13,111 nt of DNA from Ignavibacteriota bacterium (GTDB lineage: Bacteria; Bacteroidota; Ignavibacteria; Palsa-1295): positions 1-13,111 of the forward strand of contig JANYLL010000281.1 of assembly GCA_025357895.1 (NCBI GenBank), given 5' to 3'. Below the pieces are notes generated by a model that was not told the origin of the DNA, searched no databases, and saw only the letters and a program-made list of their open reading frames with translations. Positions within the stretch are counted from its first letter, which is position 1; every line of letters starts with the position of its first letter. This document shows positions 1-7,493 of the stretch, piece by piece. The position numbers and the translations under genes were made by a program.

Positions 1-2
1 CG

Positions 3-98
3 CCGGGACAAACAACAACTCCCATAACCAAAAGCCCGATCCATACGATTCAGATCGGATTTTCGTATCTCCTTGCGCCGCTCGGAAAGACACACTAA
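3..98 (+). CDS. possible 3' end of an unidentified gene (partial)
   Basis: An open frame enters from the left edge and stops with TAA at 96-98. It encodes about 31 residues ending IHTIQIGFSYLLAPLGKTH. The alternating polar/hydrophobic run IHTIQIGFSYLL resembles the last strand of an outer-membrane beta-barrel, but this is weak. A bidirectional terminator follows 18 bp later, which fits a plus-strand gene converging on the hydrolase. A second plus-strand frame (2-109) is also open to the edge, and one minus-strand frame reads as a hydrophobic stretch without a convincing start. The reading frame and even the strand are therefore uncertain, and I do not recognise a family. Confidence 0.3.
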   Translation, partial: PGQTTTPITKSPIHTIQIGFSYLLAPLGKTH

Positions 99-116
99 GA
101 ATTACATTATAAAAAT

Positions 117-150
117 AAAAAAACGCAGAAGAAATTCTGCGTTTTTTTTA
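117..150. terminator. bidirectional intrinsic terminator
   Basis: AAACGCAGAA (121-130) and TTCTGCGTTT (135-144) form a perfect 10-bp stem closed by a GAAA loop (131-134). An A-run lies to the left and a run of eight T to the right, so the hairpin has a U-tract when read on either strand. It lies just past the stop codon of the minus-strand hydrolase and after the likely end of a plus-strand gene, where a shared terminator for converging genes is expected. Confidence 0.85.
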
Positions 151-151
151 T

Positions 152-910
152 TTATTGTTTTTCAAAAAACTCCACCGCCATCTCCGCAACCCTCTCCGGA
201 TAAAACTCCATCACGATATGCTGCGTATTCGGAAAGACCGATAATTCCGAGTTCGGAATCGTCATCTTCATTGCAGTGGCAATGGATACGGGGAAAAAAT
301 TATCGCGGTCGCCATGGATGATTAGAGTTGGCGTTGTGATCTCCTTCAATGATTCGAGCGGAATATTTATATCACAATCGGGCAGTCGGAAATTATAAAA
401 CGCCTGAGCTAATTCATGCCAATAGCCCGCTCCGTAAATTTCATTCGCTTTCTTGTAATACTCCTGTAATTTCGGGCTGAGCGAGTCCGGAGCTTTATAA
501 TATTTTTGCGCTTCTGGAGGAATACGGTATGTAGCCGAATCAATCACCATTGCTCGTACAAGATCCGGAGCATAGCGTGCAACGCGCAGCATTGTCATCC
601 CGCCTGAACTTACAGCAAGGAAAAAAGCCGAGTCAATATTCAATGCCTTACAGAATCCAATGATATCGCGCGAGAATTGTTCCTTAGTCCAATCATTTAT
701 GGGGTTATCAGAACGCCCGTGACCGCGAAGATCGACGAGATAGCATTTATATTTTTTTGCCAAGATCGGCAGCAGCGGAGTAAACCTATCGCGCGAATTC
801 GAACTGAAATTATGCAGACAGATAAGCGGCTCACCTTCACCGTGAATTTCATAATACAATTCCACATCGCCAACTTTAACTGTTTCGCCCCGCCAATCTG
901 ATCTTCCCAT
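152..910 (-). CDS. alpha/beta-hydrolase fold protein
   Basis: A complete 252-residue single-domain alpha/beta-hydrolase. The motifs appear in family order: the oxyanion-hole segment LICLHN (residues 29-34), YLVDLRGHGRSD (57-68) after strand 4, the nucleophile elbow AVSSGG (99-104) with Ser101 as likely nucleophile, the acid in HGDRD (Asp203), and the catalytic His231 in NTQH. No signal peptide is visible, so it is probably cytoplasmic. Two details are slightly unusual: the elbow begins with Ala instead of the common Gly, and the usual His-Gly of the oxyanion loop is His-Asn. The substrate cannot be told from sequence; esterase, lactonase or C-C hydrolase activities are all possible. The start ATG has no Shine-Dalgarno sequence. 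The gene is transcribed divergently from the phosphorylase and ends at a strong terminator, so it is probably monocistronic. Confidence 0.9.
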   Translation of the reverse strand: MGRSDWRGETVKVGDVELYYEIHGEGEPLICLHNFSSNSRDRFTPLLPILAKKYKCYLVDLRGHGRSDNPINDWTKEQFSRDIIGFCKALNIDSAFFLAVSSGGMTMLRVARYAPDLVRAMVIDSATYRIPPEAQKYYKAPDSLSPKLQEYYKKANEIYGAGYWHELAQAFYNFRLPDCDINIPLESLKEITTPTLIIHGDRDNFFPVSIATAMKMTIPNSELSVFPNTQHIVMEFYPERVAEMAVEFFEKQ

Positions 911-995
911 ATTAAAAAATTATTTCTTCATAAGAATTTGACGACATCTTGAACACTTTTGGTGTTTCATGTAGCTCAAAATTTACAACCCCTGA
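911..995. promoter_or_regulatory. divergent intergenic region (hydrolase / phosphorylase)
   Basis: These 85 bp separate the divergent starts at 910 (minus) and 996 (plus), so both promoters must lie here or inside the neighbouring genes. A TTTGACG at 937-943 resembles a -35 element, but no good -10 follows at the right spacing. I see no clear TAnnTTTG box and no ribosome binding site ahead of either start. The region is AT-rich, and no operator could be identified. Confidence 0.4.
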
Positions 996-3122
996 ATGTC
1001 AGCTAACGAATTTACGAAATCTACGATCGAACTTCCTGAACGCATTAACCGCTTAGGCGATATTGCCTATGATCTTTGGTGGAGTTCTAACGAAGAAGCA
1101 CGCGCTATCTTCCGCGCGATCTCGCGTCTGCATTGGTGGACAAGCGAACACAATCCCATACGTCTGTTACGCGAAGTACCGGCTGAGCGACTAATTACGT
1201 TATCAACTGATGTTGCATTTCTTAAAATGTACGACGCACTCATTGTACATTACGAAAATGATCTCGCACGAAAAGACAGATTTGTAAATATTGAACATCC
1301 TCAGATCGAAACAAAAAGCGTAGCATATTTTTCTGCTGAGTATGGTATTCATTCCAGTCTCCCCATTTACTCAGGCGGACTGGGTGTACTCGCAGGTGAT
1401 CACATTAAGACGGCTCATGACCTGGGAATGCCCATCGTCGCCGTCGGCTTTTTGTATCCATACGGATATTTTGAGCAGCATATAACATCCGCAGGCGAAC
1501 AGATCGCTGAATACAGACATCTGGTGTATGACAAATGTCCTCTGAAAAAAGTTACGACAACTGACGGAACGCCGCTTATCATTTCACTTCATCTAGGAGA
1601 TGAACAAAGAAAACTTCATCTGCAGATATGGTGCGTAAAGGTCGGGAATGTGACGATCTATCTAATGGATTCCGATCTCGATGAAAATGATCCTGATGAT
1701 AGACAAATTACGCAACGCCTCTATGGTGGCGATAAAATGTACCGACTGCGTCAGGAGATCGCACTTGGTGTCGGCGGTGTTCGTGCGCTTTGCGCTCTTG
1801 GAATAAAACCTGACGTTTGGCATGCAAATGAAGGTCATGCCTCATTCATGTTCATCGAACGTCTGCGTCAGGAAGTTGAAGGTGGCAAATCAATTACCAA
1901 TGCATTGACGCATATTCGCGCAACAAGTATTTTTACTACGCATACGCCTGTCCCTGCAGGGCATGATGCCTTTAATCTTGATGCCGTTGCCGATTATTTT
2001 CACGATACAATAACTGAACTCGGTTTGACTCAGGAAGAATTTCTTGCTGAAGGAAAACACGCCGATCCATCCGGAGAATTATTTAATATGACGGCACTTG
2101 CTATGAATATGAGCGACCGCCGAAATGCCGTCAGTATAAAGCACGGCGAAGTTACTCGCGAGATGTGGAAAGAATATAATACTCCTGTACATCCGATCAC
2201 AAGCGTGACTAACGGTGTCCACATTCCCACATGGCTTGCGCCGGAACTTGCATCACTTTTTAGTTATGCTATTGACCCGAAGTGGAAATATAAATTGCGC
2301 GATGAATCGCTCTGGCAAAAAATTCTTGAGATTCCAAATGCCGTTCTGTGGAATATCCGAAGCGAACTCTCGCGCAATTTAATGCGCACCATCGTTGATA
2401 CCTTGCGCAATTCACAAGTTGATGAATCTGAAACCGAACTCATTACGCGAGGCGCATTCTTTAATCCCTATGCATTCACCATTGGTTTTGCCCGAAGATT
2501 TGCAACCTATAAACGTTCGACTCTTCTATTCCGAGATCCCGATAGGCTGGCGCGGATACTGAATCAACCGACGATGCCTGTACAAATCATCTTCAGCGGC
2601 AAAGCGCATCCGGCAGATGAAGGCGGAAGAGAGCTTATCAAAAGAATATGGGATTATGCATCTGATCCTTTGTTTCGGGGAAAAATCGTTTTTCTGGAAA
2701 ATTACAATATGCATTCGGCAAAACTTCTTGTGCAGGGAGTAGATCTCTGGATGAACACTCCGCGCGCGCCCATGGAAGCATCGGGCACAAGCGGCATGAA
2801 GGCAGCGATCAACGGAGTGCCGAATCTATCAGTGCTCGACGGCTGGTGGTGCGAAGGTTATAACGGGAAAAACGGTTGGGCGATCGAAGCGCATGAAGGC
2901 GAAGATCCCGAGTTGCAAGATGCACATGATGCACTGGAAATTTATAAATTGCTTGAAGAAGAAATTATTCCGCTCTATTATAAGCGCGATCTCGATGATG
3001 TACCCAACGAATGGCTGCAGATCGTAAAAGAATCCATGTGCTCCGTGATCCCGAGTTTTTGCAGTGAAAGAATGATGAAGCAGTATATCGAGGATTTGTA
3101 TATTCCGGCGATGAAAGGCTGA
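996..3122 (+). CDS. glgP: alpha-glucan (glycogen/maltodextrin) phosphorylase, GT35
   Basis: A complete 708-residue glycosyltransferase-family-35 phosphorylase. It cleaves alpha-1,4-glucan with inorganic phosphate to give glucose-1-phosphate. Residues about 11-100 form the N-terminal region typical of the alpha-glucan phosphorylase subfamily (IAYDLWWS at 23-30). The conserved core follows: AYFSAEYGI (110-118), YSGGLGVLAGDH (125-136), VWHANEGHASF (274-284), TTHTPVPAGHD (314-324), SVTNGVHIPTW (403-413), and GFARRFATYKR (497-507). The pyridoxal-phosphate site is EASGTSGMK, making Lys602 the likely Schiff-base lysine. It is shorter than the roughly 800-850 residues of glycogen phosphorylases such as rabbit muscle or E. 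coli GlgP, but close to the short alpha-glucan phosphorylase class, so it is not truncated. No allosteric N-terminal phosphorylation peptide is apparent. No other glycogen gene lies nearby. The start follows no recognisable Shine-Dalgarno. Whether glycogen or maltodextrin is preferred is not determinable here. Confidence 0.95.
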   Translation: MSANEFTKSTIELPERINRLGDIAYDLWWSSNEEARAIFRAISRLHWWTSEHNPIRLLREVPAERLITLSTDVAFLKMYDALIVHYENDLARKDRFVNIEHPQIETKSVAYFSAEYGIHSSLPIYSGGLGVLAGDHIKTAHDLGMPIVAVGFLYPYGYFEQHITSAGEQIAEYRHLVYDKCPLKKVTTTDGTPLIISLHLGDEQRKLHLQIWCVKVGNVTIYLMDSDLDENDPDDRQITQRLYGGDKMYRLRQEIALGVGGVRALCALGIKPDVWHANEGHASFMFIERLRQEVEGGKSITNALTHIRATSIFTTHTPVPAGHDAFNLDAVADYFHDTITELGLTQEEFLAEGKHADPSGELFNMTALAMNMSDRRNAVSIKHGEVTREMWKEYNTPVHPITSVTNGVHIPTWLAPELASLFSYAIDPKWKYKLRDESLWQKILEIPNAVLWNIRSELSRNLMRTIVDTLRNSQVDESETELITRGAFFNPYAFTIGFARRFATYKRSTLLFRDPDRLARILNQPTMPVQIIFSGKAHPADEGGRELIKRIWDYASDPLFRGKIVFLENYNMHSAKLLVQGVDLWMNTPRAPMEASGTSGMKAAINGVPNLSVLDGWWCEGYNGKNGWAIEAHEGEDPELQDAHDALEIYKLLEEEIIPLYYKRDLDDVPNEWLQIVKESMCSVIPSFCSERMMKQYIEDLYIPAMKG

Positions 3123-3124
3123 GT

Positions 3125-3146
3125 GCGATCACCTCGGATCGCTTTT
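3125..3146. terminator. possible terminator hairpin between converging genes
   Basis: GCGATC (3125-3130) and GATCGC (3137-3142) make a 6-bp inverted repeat with a 6-nt loop, followed by TTTT on the plus strand. It starts 3 nt after the phosphorylase stop codon and overlaps the last codons of the converging minus-strand gene. The stem is short and the T-run only four, so termination of the phosphorylase transcript is plausible but not certain. Confidence 0.45.
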
Positions 3147-3695
3147 CCGCTCTTTGGCTTCTTTGGATTTCATGTCAGGTTCTAATTCACTAATGGTGAT
3201 AACGCCATTCATATTGCACTGGCTTTCGGTATCCGGAAGGAGGACGGAAAGCCTATTGTATCGTGCGCCGGAATGCATGAATTTTGCTGGGATTGGCTGC
3301 TGCAATTCGTAGCGGCGTTTACCGGAAGCTACATACCAGCATCCTGCTTTTGTTTTACGGATAATACCTTTGATCTTCTTCCTTTCAAATGGAGGATTAT
3401 GCGGATGGAAAAGGGTATCGAGCACTTCCGTCACTTCGATCATTGTTCCGATCATACAAATGGATTTCATCATCGGCGCTAAATGAGCGCGAAGCGTTAG
3501 CATTCGGCCTTCGACATGGCAGGTAGCCAGAATTTCCGGAGAAGCAGTAAGTTCATATTTAGTATTCTTTGCCAGAAGGAACCAGCACCCACCTTCAAGA
3601 TCAGTATGCTGCATAAACCCGGATACGGTGAAATCCTTTTGGGCAAATGCCGGATTTATTAATATGGCTATGAGAGCAATAATCAGTGTTTTCAT
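3129..3695 (-). CDS. exported protein with two copies of one Cys-paired domain
   Basis: A 188-residue protein beginning with a clear Sec signal peptide (Lys2, hydrophobic core, AFA|Q cleavage near residue 18), so it is periplasmic or secreted. The frame stays open upstream to 3845, but the ATG at 3693-3695 is chosen because it places the signal peptide at the N terminus. The mature part is an internal duplication: residues about 24-91 and 108-171 share the pattern G-x(n)-GCW[FY], then [KR]YEL, then a basic-hydrophobic strand, then [IQ]C[MN]xxGxxI, ending in [TS]E[VL]. Cys37/Cys80 in copy 1 match Cys119/Cys160 in copy 2, suggesting one disulfide per domain. The layout resembles small beta-barrel (OB-like, DUF5818-type) domains, but I cannot assign a family firmly. 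The tail (172-188) is highly charged. The function is unknown. The gene converges on the phosphorylase and diverges from the HD-PycTM gene. Confidence 0.75.
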   Translation of the reverse strand: MKTLIIALIAILINPAFAQKDFTVSGFMQHTDLEGGCWFLLAKNTKYELTASPEILATCHVEGRMLTLRAHLAPMMKSICMIGTMIEVTEVLDTLFHPHNPPFERKKIKGIIRKTKAGCWYVASGKRRYELQQPIPAKFMHSGARYNRLSVLLPDTESQCNMNGVITISELEPDMKSKEAKERKSDPR

Positions 3696-3704
3696 ATTAG
3701 ATGA

Positions 3705-3727
3705 TTCGTAATACCGAAAATTACGAA
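3705..3727. promoter_or_regulatory. perfect dyad upstream of the duplicated-domain gene
   Basis: TTCGTAAT (3705-3712) and ATTACGAA (3720-3727) are exact inverted copies separated by 7 nt. The near arm ends 9 nt before the ATG of the minus-strand exported-protein gene. It could be a regulator's operator or a 5'-leader hairpin that limits ribosome access. No candidate regulator is next to it. Confidence 0.45.
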
Positions 3728-3765
3728 AAATTTGCGGGAAAGTAACGAGAATGAGAAATCTTTTG

Positions 3766-3773
3766 TAGATTTG
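3766..3773 (+). promoter_or_regulatory. Bacteroidota-type -7 promoter box (TAnnTTTG)
   Basis: TAGATTTG matches the -7 consensus TAnnTTTG of the Bacteroidota primary sigma factor exactly. The expected TTTG at about -33 is not at the right spacing (the nearest, at 3731-3734, is too far). If used, transcription would begin only about 5-10 nt before the ATG at 3787, giving a very short leader; no Shine-Dalgarno is present. Confidence 0.4.
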
Positions 3774-3786
3774 TACCAGTAACATC

Positions 3787-4881
3787 ATGCCAAAAGAAAG
3801 CGACATCGTCAGCAAAGCAGCGGAGTTTGTCTCAGTGCTCTTCAAAGAGCGTCTGGCGGAGTATTTAGTTTACCATACCTTTGAACACAGCAAGATGGTC
3901 GCTGATACTGCACAGAAGATCGGCAAGGGCATGCAACTCGGCGAAGAAGGTATCGAAGTCGTAATGCTTGCCGGATGGCTTCACGATACCGGTTATACAG
4001 AAATTTATCGAGGTCATGAAGAAATTAGTGTCCGCATTGCAACTGAGTTTCTTAGCAAAGAACATTATCCTGAAGTAAAGATCAAGCTTGTTACCGGCTG
4101 TATCAGGGCAACGAAAATTCCGCAGCAGCCTAAAAATCTTTTAGAAGAGATCGTTGCCGATGCCGACCTATCAGGTCTTGGAAGAAAATCCTTTTTCGAG
4201 CAGAGCGAACTGCTTCATATCGAGTGGGAAAAAGCGCTGGGTATAGTTCAAAATGACGAAGAATGGGCTCGTCAGAATCTTGATCTTTTAACCGGGCACA
4301 GATATTTTACGAATTACGCTCAGAAAAAATATGGCAGGCAGCAAGCTGAGAATATTAGAATAAACTATAAAGCAATTCGCAAATTTGCTAAGGAAGAACA
4401 AGAAATACTTAAAGAGCAAAGCAATATTGATAATTCCGAATTGAATGAGGATGATTGGAATTCCTTATTTAAATCAAATATTAAGGAGATTTCTAAACCC
4501 ATTCCTGATTTGGATGGACATCAGCATTTTGCCAATGATAAGAAAGCGCAGATCATGATCATAGCAAATGCCTTTATTCTTGCCTTAAGCATTTTAAGTA
4601 TGGGACTACTGATGAATGGCGGAATCTCATTTACCATCGTAGCTATCCCTTTCTTTCTTCTGATAGCAGTCTCTTTGCTTACTGTTATTTTTTCACTTCT
4701 CTCGGTACGACCGAGCATTCATAGTTCGGTGCTGGCTCATCATGAGCATATTGAAAAAAGCCCCGATTTGATTCTGCATTTGAAGCGGTTGAAGTATCTT
4801 CACTATAGCTATAGCCTTTTTCTTCACGCCATACCTTTATCTATCGTCCTCTTTATTATTCTTTTTTTCTTAGCAAGATAA
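3787..4881 (+). CDS. HD-domain phosphohydrolase fused to PycTM-like membrane domain
   Basis: A 364-residue protein with two parts. Residues about 25-200 form an HD-superfamily metal-dependent phosphohydrolase: His34 in TFEH, the His66-Asp67 doublet in WLHDTGY, His77 in GHEEIS, and a distal Asp (Asp125 or Asp127) in ADADLSGLG. A charged linker (about 200-250) follows. The C-terminal part has membrane segments at about 256-276, 283-306 and 340-362, with an ADKKAQ-like entry (DKKAQ, 251-255), SLLSVRPS (303-310) after the second segment and LKYLHYSYSLF (335-345) before the third. This pattern matches what I know of DUF5706, now called PycTM, the membrane effector domain of Pycsar anti-phage systems. 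HD-PycTM fusions are common in Bacteroidota outside defence loci. No cyclase gene is in the window. The substrate is unknown; a cyclic or other signalling nucleotide is an inference. The stop codon lies one base from the end of argD. Confidence 0.82.
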   Translation: MPKESDIVSKAAEFVSVLFKERLAEYLVYHTFEHSKMVADTAQKIGKGMQLGEEGIEVVMLAGWLHDTGYTEIYRGHEEISVRIATEFLSKEHYPEVKIKLVTGCIRATKIPQQPKNLLEEIVADADLSGLGRKSFFEQSELLHIEWEKALGIVQNDEEWARQNLDLLTGHRYFTNYAQKKYGRQQAENIRINYKAIRKFAKEEQEILKEQSNIDNSELNEDDWNSLFKSNIKEISKPIPDLDGHQHFANDKKAQIMIIANAFILALSILSMGLLMNGGISFTIVAIPFFLLIAVSLLTVIFSLLSVRPSIHSSVLAHHEHIEKSPDLILHLKRLKYLHYSYSLFLHAIPLSIVLFIILFFLAR

Positions 4882-4882
4882 A

Positions 4883-6094
4883 CTACACTCCGGTAAGAAC
4901 GCTATCGAATTCAGAGATAAAGGTATCGGTATTCTCATGATTGAAGATAAGGGGCGGCAATAGACGGAGAACAGTATTAGCCGTTACGTTGGTGATGATC
5001 TTTTTTTCTAACAACGCTATATGAATTTCTTTAGCAGGCTTTAATAATTCCACTCCGATCATAAATCCTTTGCCGCGAATTTCTTTAATCGTTTCGGAAT
5101 ATTTTGCTTTTAACTTATAGAGCCTGCTTATAAGATATTCCGATTCAGTATTTACCTGATCCAATAATCCATTTTCAAGTTCAGTTAAAACTGCTAAGCC
5201 TGCAGCACATGCCAAAGCATTTCCTCCGAATGTCGTGCCGTGCATTCCGGGTTTGAATGCCGAAGCTACGGTTTCATTGGATAAGATCGCACCAAGAGGC
5301 AGCCCGCCGCCGATGGCTTTAGCACAGACGACAATATCAGGCTGCAACCCATAATGATCGTAAGCAAAGAATTTTCCGGTTCTTCCGATACCCGATTGAA
5401 TTTCATCGGCAATAATAAGGAAACCGAATTTATTTTGAAGTCTATGAAGTGTTTCGACAAAAGGAACAGGGATTTCAACAATTCCGCCTTCGCCTTGAAT
5501 AACTTCGATAATAACAGCCGCTGTTTTTGCCGATACTCTTTTCTGAAGATTTTCCTCTGAATATGGAATGAGGCTGCCTGCTTCTTCGAGAAAAGGACCG
5601 AATCCATCACGATACTTTCCTTTGTCCATTACGCTAAGTGCACCATAGGTTCTCCCGTGAAAAGCATTGGAGACACCAATGAGCTCTGTTTTATCAGCAG
5701 ACGAAAAATATTTTCTTGCAAGTTTCAAAGCACCTTCAACAGCTTCTGTGCCTGAGTTAGTAAAAAAAACTTTGCTCCAACCGCTTAACTGAGAAAGTTT
5801 TTCGGCAAGTTCAACTTGCACATCCTGCAAATAAAGATTCGATAGATGCATATATGAAACAACCTGCTCCTGAACAGCTTTCACTACTGCCGGATGCGAA
5901 TGACCGAGGGCATTAACACCAAGTCCGGCGATGACATCGAGATATTTATCTCCATTTTCTGTATAAATATAAGAACCGGAAGCAGAGACAACTTTTCCGA
6001 TGGAAAATCTTTCGTACGTCGGAAAAAATACTTTTTTCTCACGATCTGATAGCGAATCAATTGCAATACCCGGCCTTGTCATTGTTTCTTCCAT
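4883..6094 (-). CDS. argD: acetylornithine aminotransferase
   Basis: A complete 403-residue class-III, PLP-dependent aminotransferase. It converts N-acetylglutamate-5-semialdehyde and glutamate to N-acetylornithine and 2-oxoglutarate in the cytoplasm. Visible motifs are NSGTEA (113-118, phosphate cup), AFHGRTYG (144-151), the cofactor-binding Asp230 in IADEIQSGIGRTG, and Lys259 in CAKAIGGG as the Schiff-base lysine, followed by GTTFGGN (286-292). The context, last gene of an arginine operon otherwise lacking this step, supports argD over the very similar ornithine or GABA aminotransferases. The start is either the ATG at 6092-6094, 5 nt after the argH stop, or a second in-frame ATG at 6080-6082, which has a purine-rich GGAAGA just ahead of it. 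No terminator hairpin is visible after it. Confidence 0.93.
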   Translation of the reverse strand: MEETMTRPGIAIDSLSDREKKVFFPTYERFSIGKVVSASGSYIYTENGDKYLDVIAGLGVNALGHSHPAVVKAVQEQVVSYMHLSNLYLQDVQVELAEKLSQLSGWSKVFFTNSGTEAVEGALKLARKYFSSADKTELIGVSNAFHGRTYGALSVMDKGKYRDGFGPFLEEAGSLIPYSEENLQKRVSAKTAAVIIEVIQGEGGIVEIPVPFVETLHRLQNKFGFLIIADEIQSGIGRTGKFFAYDHYGLQPDIVVCAKAIGGGLPLGAILSNETVASAFKPGMHGTTFGGNALACAAGLAVLTELENGLLDQVNTESEYLISRLYKLKAKYSETIKEIRGKGFMIGVELLKPAKEIHIALLEKKIITNVTANTVLRLLPPLIFNHENTDTFISEFDSVLTGV

Positions 6095-6099
6095 AAAGT

Positions 6100-7491
6100 T
6101 TATTGTAATTTATTTTTCCAATATGTAAGTTGTGCCTCAACGCTTTCATGTGATGAACTACCTTCCGATGCTTTTAAAAGAATACTCCGTTCAGGATCAA
6201 GAATATCAAATACATCTTCTGTGAATCTTTCCGAGAAGGATTGCAATTTTACAAGATCAAGAGCACTAAAATGGATTTCATTTCCCGCGCAGTGACCTAC
6301 AAGTTCGCCGGTGATGCGATGCGCTTCGCGGAACGTCTCGCCTTTTCTTACAAGATAGTCAGCAACTTCTGTTGCTGTTAAATAGCCATCTTGTAAAGTT
6401 TGCTTTAACCTCTCTGTGTTGAATGAAATATTTTCTACCACGAGTTTCATCATTGTAAGACAATCGGCAGTTGTATCAATCACCTCGAACATCGGCTCCT
6501 TATCGCATTGCATATCACGATTATAAGCAAGCGGCAGACCTTTCATGATCGTCAGAAGATTCATGAGTGAACCATACACTCTTCCGGTTTTGCCGCGAAC
6601 AAGTTCTGCAATATCAGGATTTTTTTTCTGCGGCATAATGCTTGAGCCGGTACTGATGCTATCATCCATTTCTACAAAACCGAACTCAACCGTTGACCAA
6701 AGAATAAGCTCTTCTGCCATTCTGCTCAAATGCATCATGAGGATGCTGCAAACACTGGCTATTTCAATAAGATAATCTCTATCACTAACTGCATCAACGC
6801 TGTTATATACTATATCAGAAAAACCAAGTTGCGATGCAACAGACTTTCTATTTATGGCGAATGATGTTCCTGCAAAAGCTGCAGCGCCAAGAGGCGATAG
6901 ATCTACTCGCTTATAGCAATCGGAAAGCCTTTCGCCATCACGCCCGAACATTGATACATACGCTAACAAATGATGTGCAAGCAAGATAGGCTGCGCCCGT
7001 CGCATGTGAGTGTATCCTGGAATGATCGTCCCCTCATTTTCTTCAGCTTTTGTAGTCAGACTAAGTTGAAGACCTTCAACTGAAGATTGCAAACCCTTAA
7101 TTGCTTTTCGTAAAAATAATCTTTGGTCTAATGCAACCTGATCATTCCGGCTTCTTGCAGTATGAAGTTTTCCGCCAACTGCACTAACTCTCTCCGTTAG
7201 TATTTCTTCAATTGCAAGATGAACATCTTCGCTTTGATCGGATAGAATAAGTTTTCCCGAAATAATTTCTTCTTTGATCTGCTTTAAGGCATTAACGATT
7301 TGATCGGATTCGCTTTTGGGTACAACTCCACATTCACCAAGCATCGTAACATGCGCAATGCTTCCATCAATATCATCTTCAGCTAATCGTTTATCCGAAG
7401 CAATAGATGACGAAAACTTCTTCGCATCAGGATGAAGTTGTTTACGAAATCTTCCACCCCAAAGGGGAGATTTTTCTTGTACTTCGCTCAT
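6100..7491 (-). CDS. argH: argininosuccinate lyase
   Basis: A complete 463-residue member of the fumarase/aspartase superfamily. It catalyses the last step, argininosuccinate to arginine and fumarate, as a homotetramer with composite active sites. Diagnostic motifs are LWGGRF near the N terminus (10-15), SEDVHLAIE (87-95), KLHTARSRNDQVA (108-120), PGYTHMRRAQP (158-168) carrying the catalytic-base His162, and the signature loop GSSIMPQKKNPD (282-293) with the catalytic serine. The length is normal for bacterial ArgH (about 450-470). Only 2 nt separate its start from the stop of argG, so the two are very likely translationally coupled. Nothing unusual was seen in the protein. Confidence 0.96.
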   Translation of the reverse strand: MSEVQEKSPLWGGRFRKQLHPDAKKFSSSIASDKRLAEDDIDGSIAHVTMLGECGVVPKSESDQIVNALKQIKEEIISGKLILSDQSEDVHLAIEEILTERVSAVGGKLHTARSRNDQVALDQRLFLRKAIKGLQSSVEGLQLSLTTKAEENEGTIIPGYTHMRRAQPILLAHHLLAYVSMFGRDGERLSDCYKRVDLSPLGAAAFAGTSFAINRKSVASQLGFSDIVYNSVDAVSDRDYLIEIASVCSILMMHLSRMAEELILWSTVEFGFVEMDDSISTGSSIMPQKKNPDIAELVRGKTGRVYGSLMNLLTIMKGLPLAYNRDMQCDKEPMFEVIDTTADCLTMMKLVVENISFNTERLKQTLQDGYLTATEVADYLVRKGETFREAHRITGELVGHCAGNEIHFSALDLVKLQSFSERFTEDVFDILDPERSILLKASEGSSSHESVEAQLTYWKNKLQ

Positions 7492-7493
7492 GC

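Noticed and set aside
1..60. Minus-strand hydrophobic segment (WIGLLVMGVVV) as the start of an exported protein
   Set aside because: An in-frame TGA lies just upstream and no proper start precedes the hydrophobic stretch. The AAGGAG nearby is too far from any ATG. A plus-strand gene end followed by the bidirectional terminator fits better.
3696..3845. Longer N terminus (50 extra residues) for the duplicated-domain protein
   Set aside because: The internal Met starts a textbook signal peptide. The extension would bury it, cross the dyad and overlap the start of the divergent HD gene.
5266..5610. 114-residue minus-strand frame inside argD
   Set aside because: It is an alternative frame of argD, whose own frame carries all the catalytic motifs without interruption.
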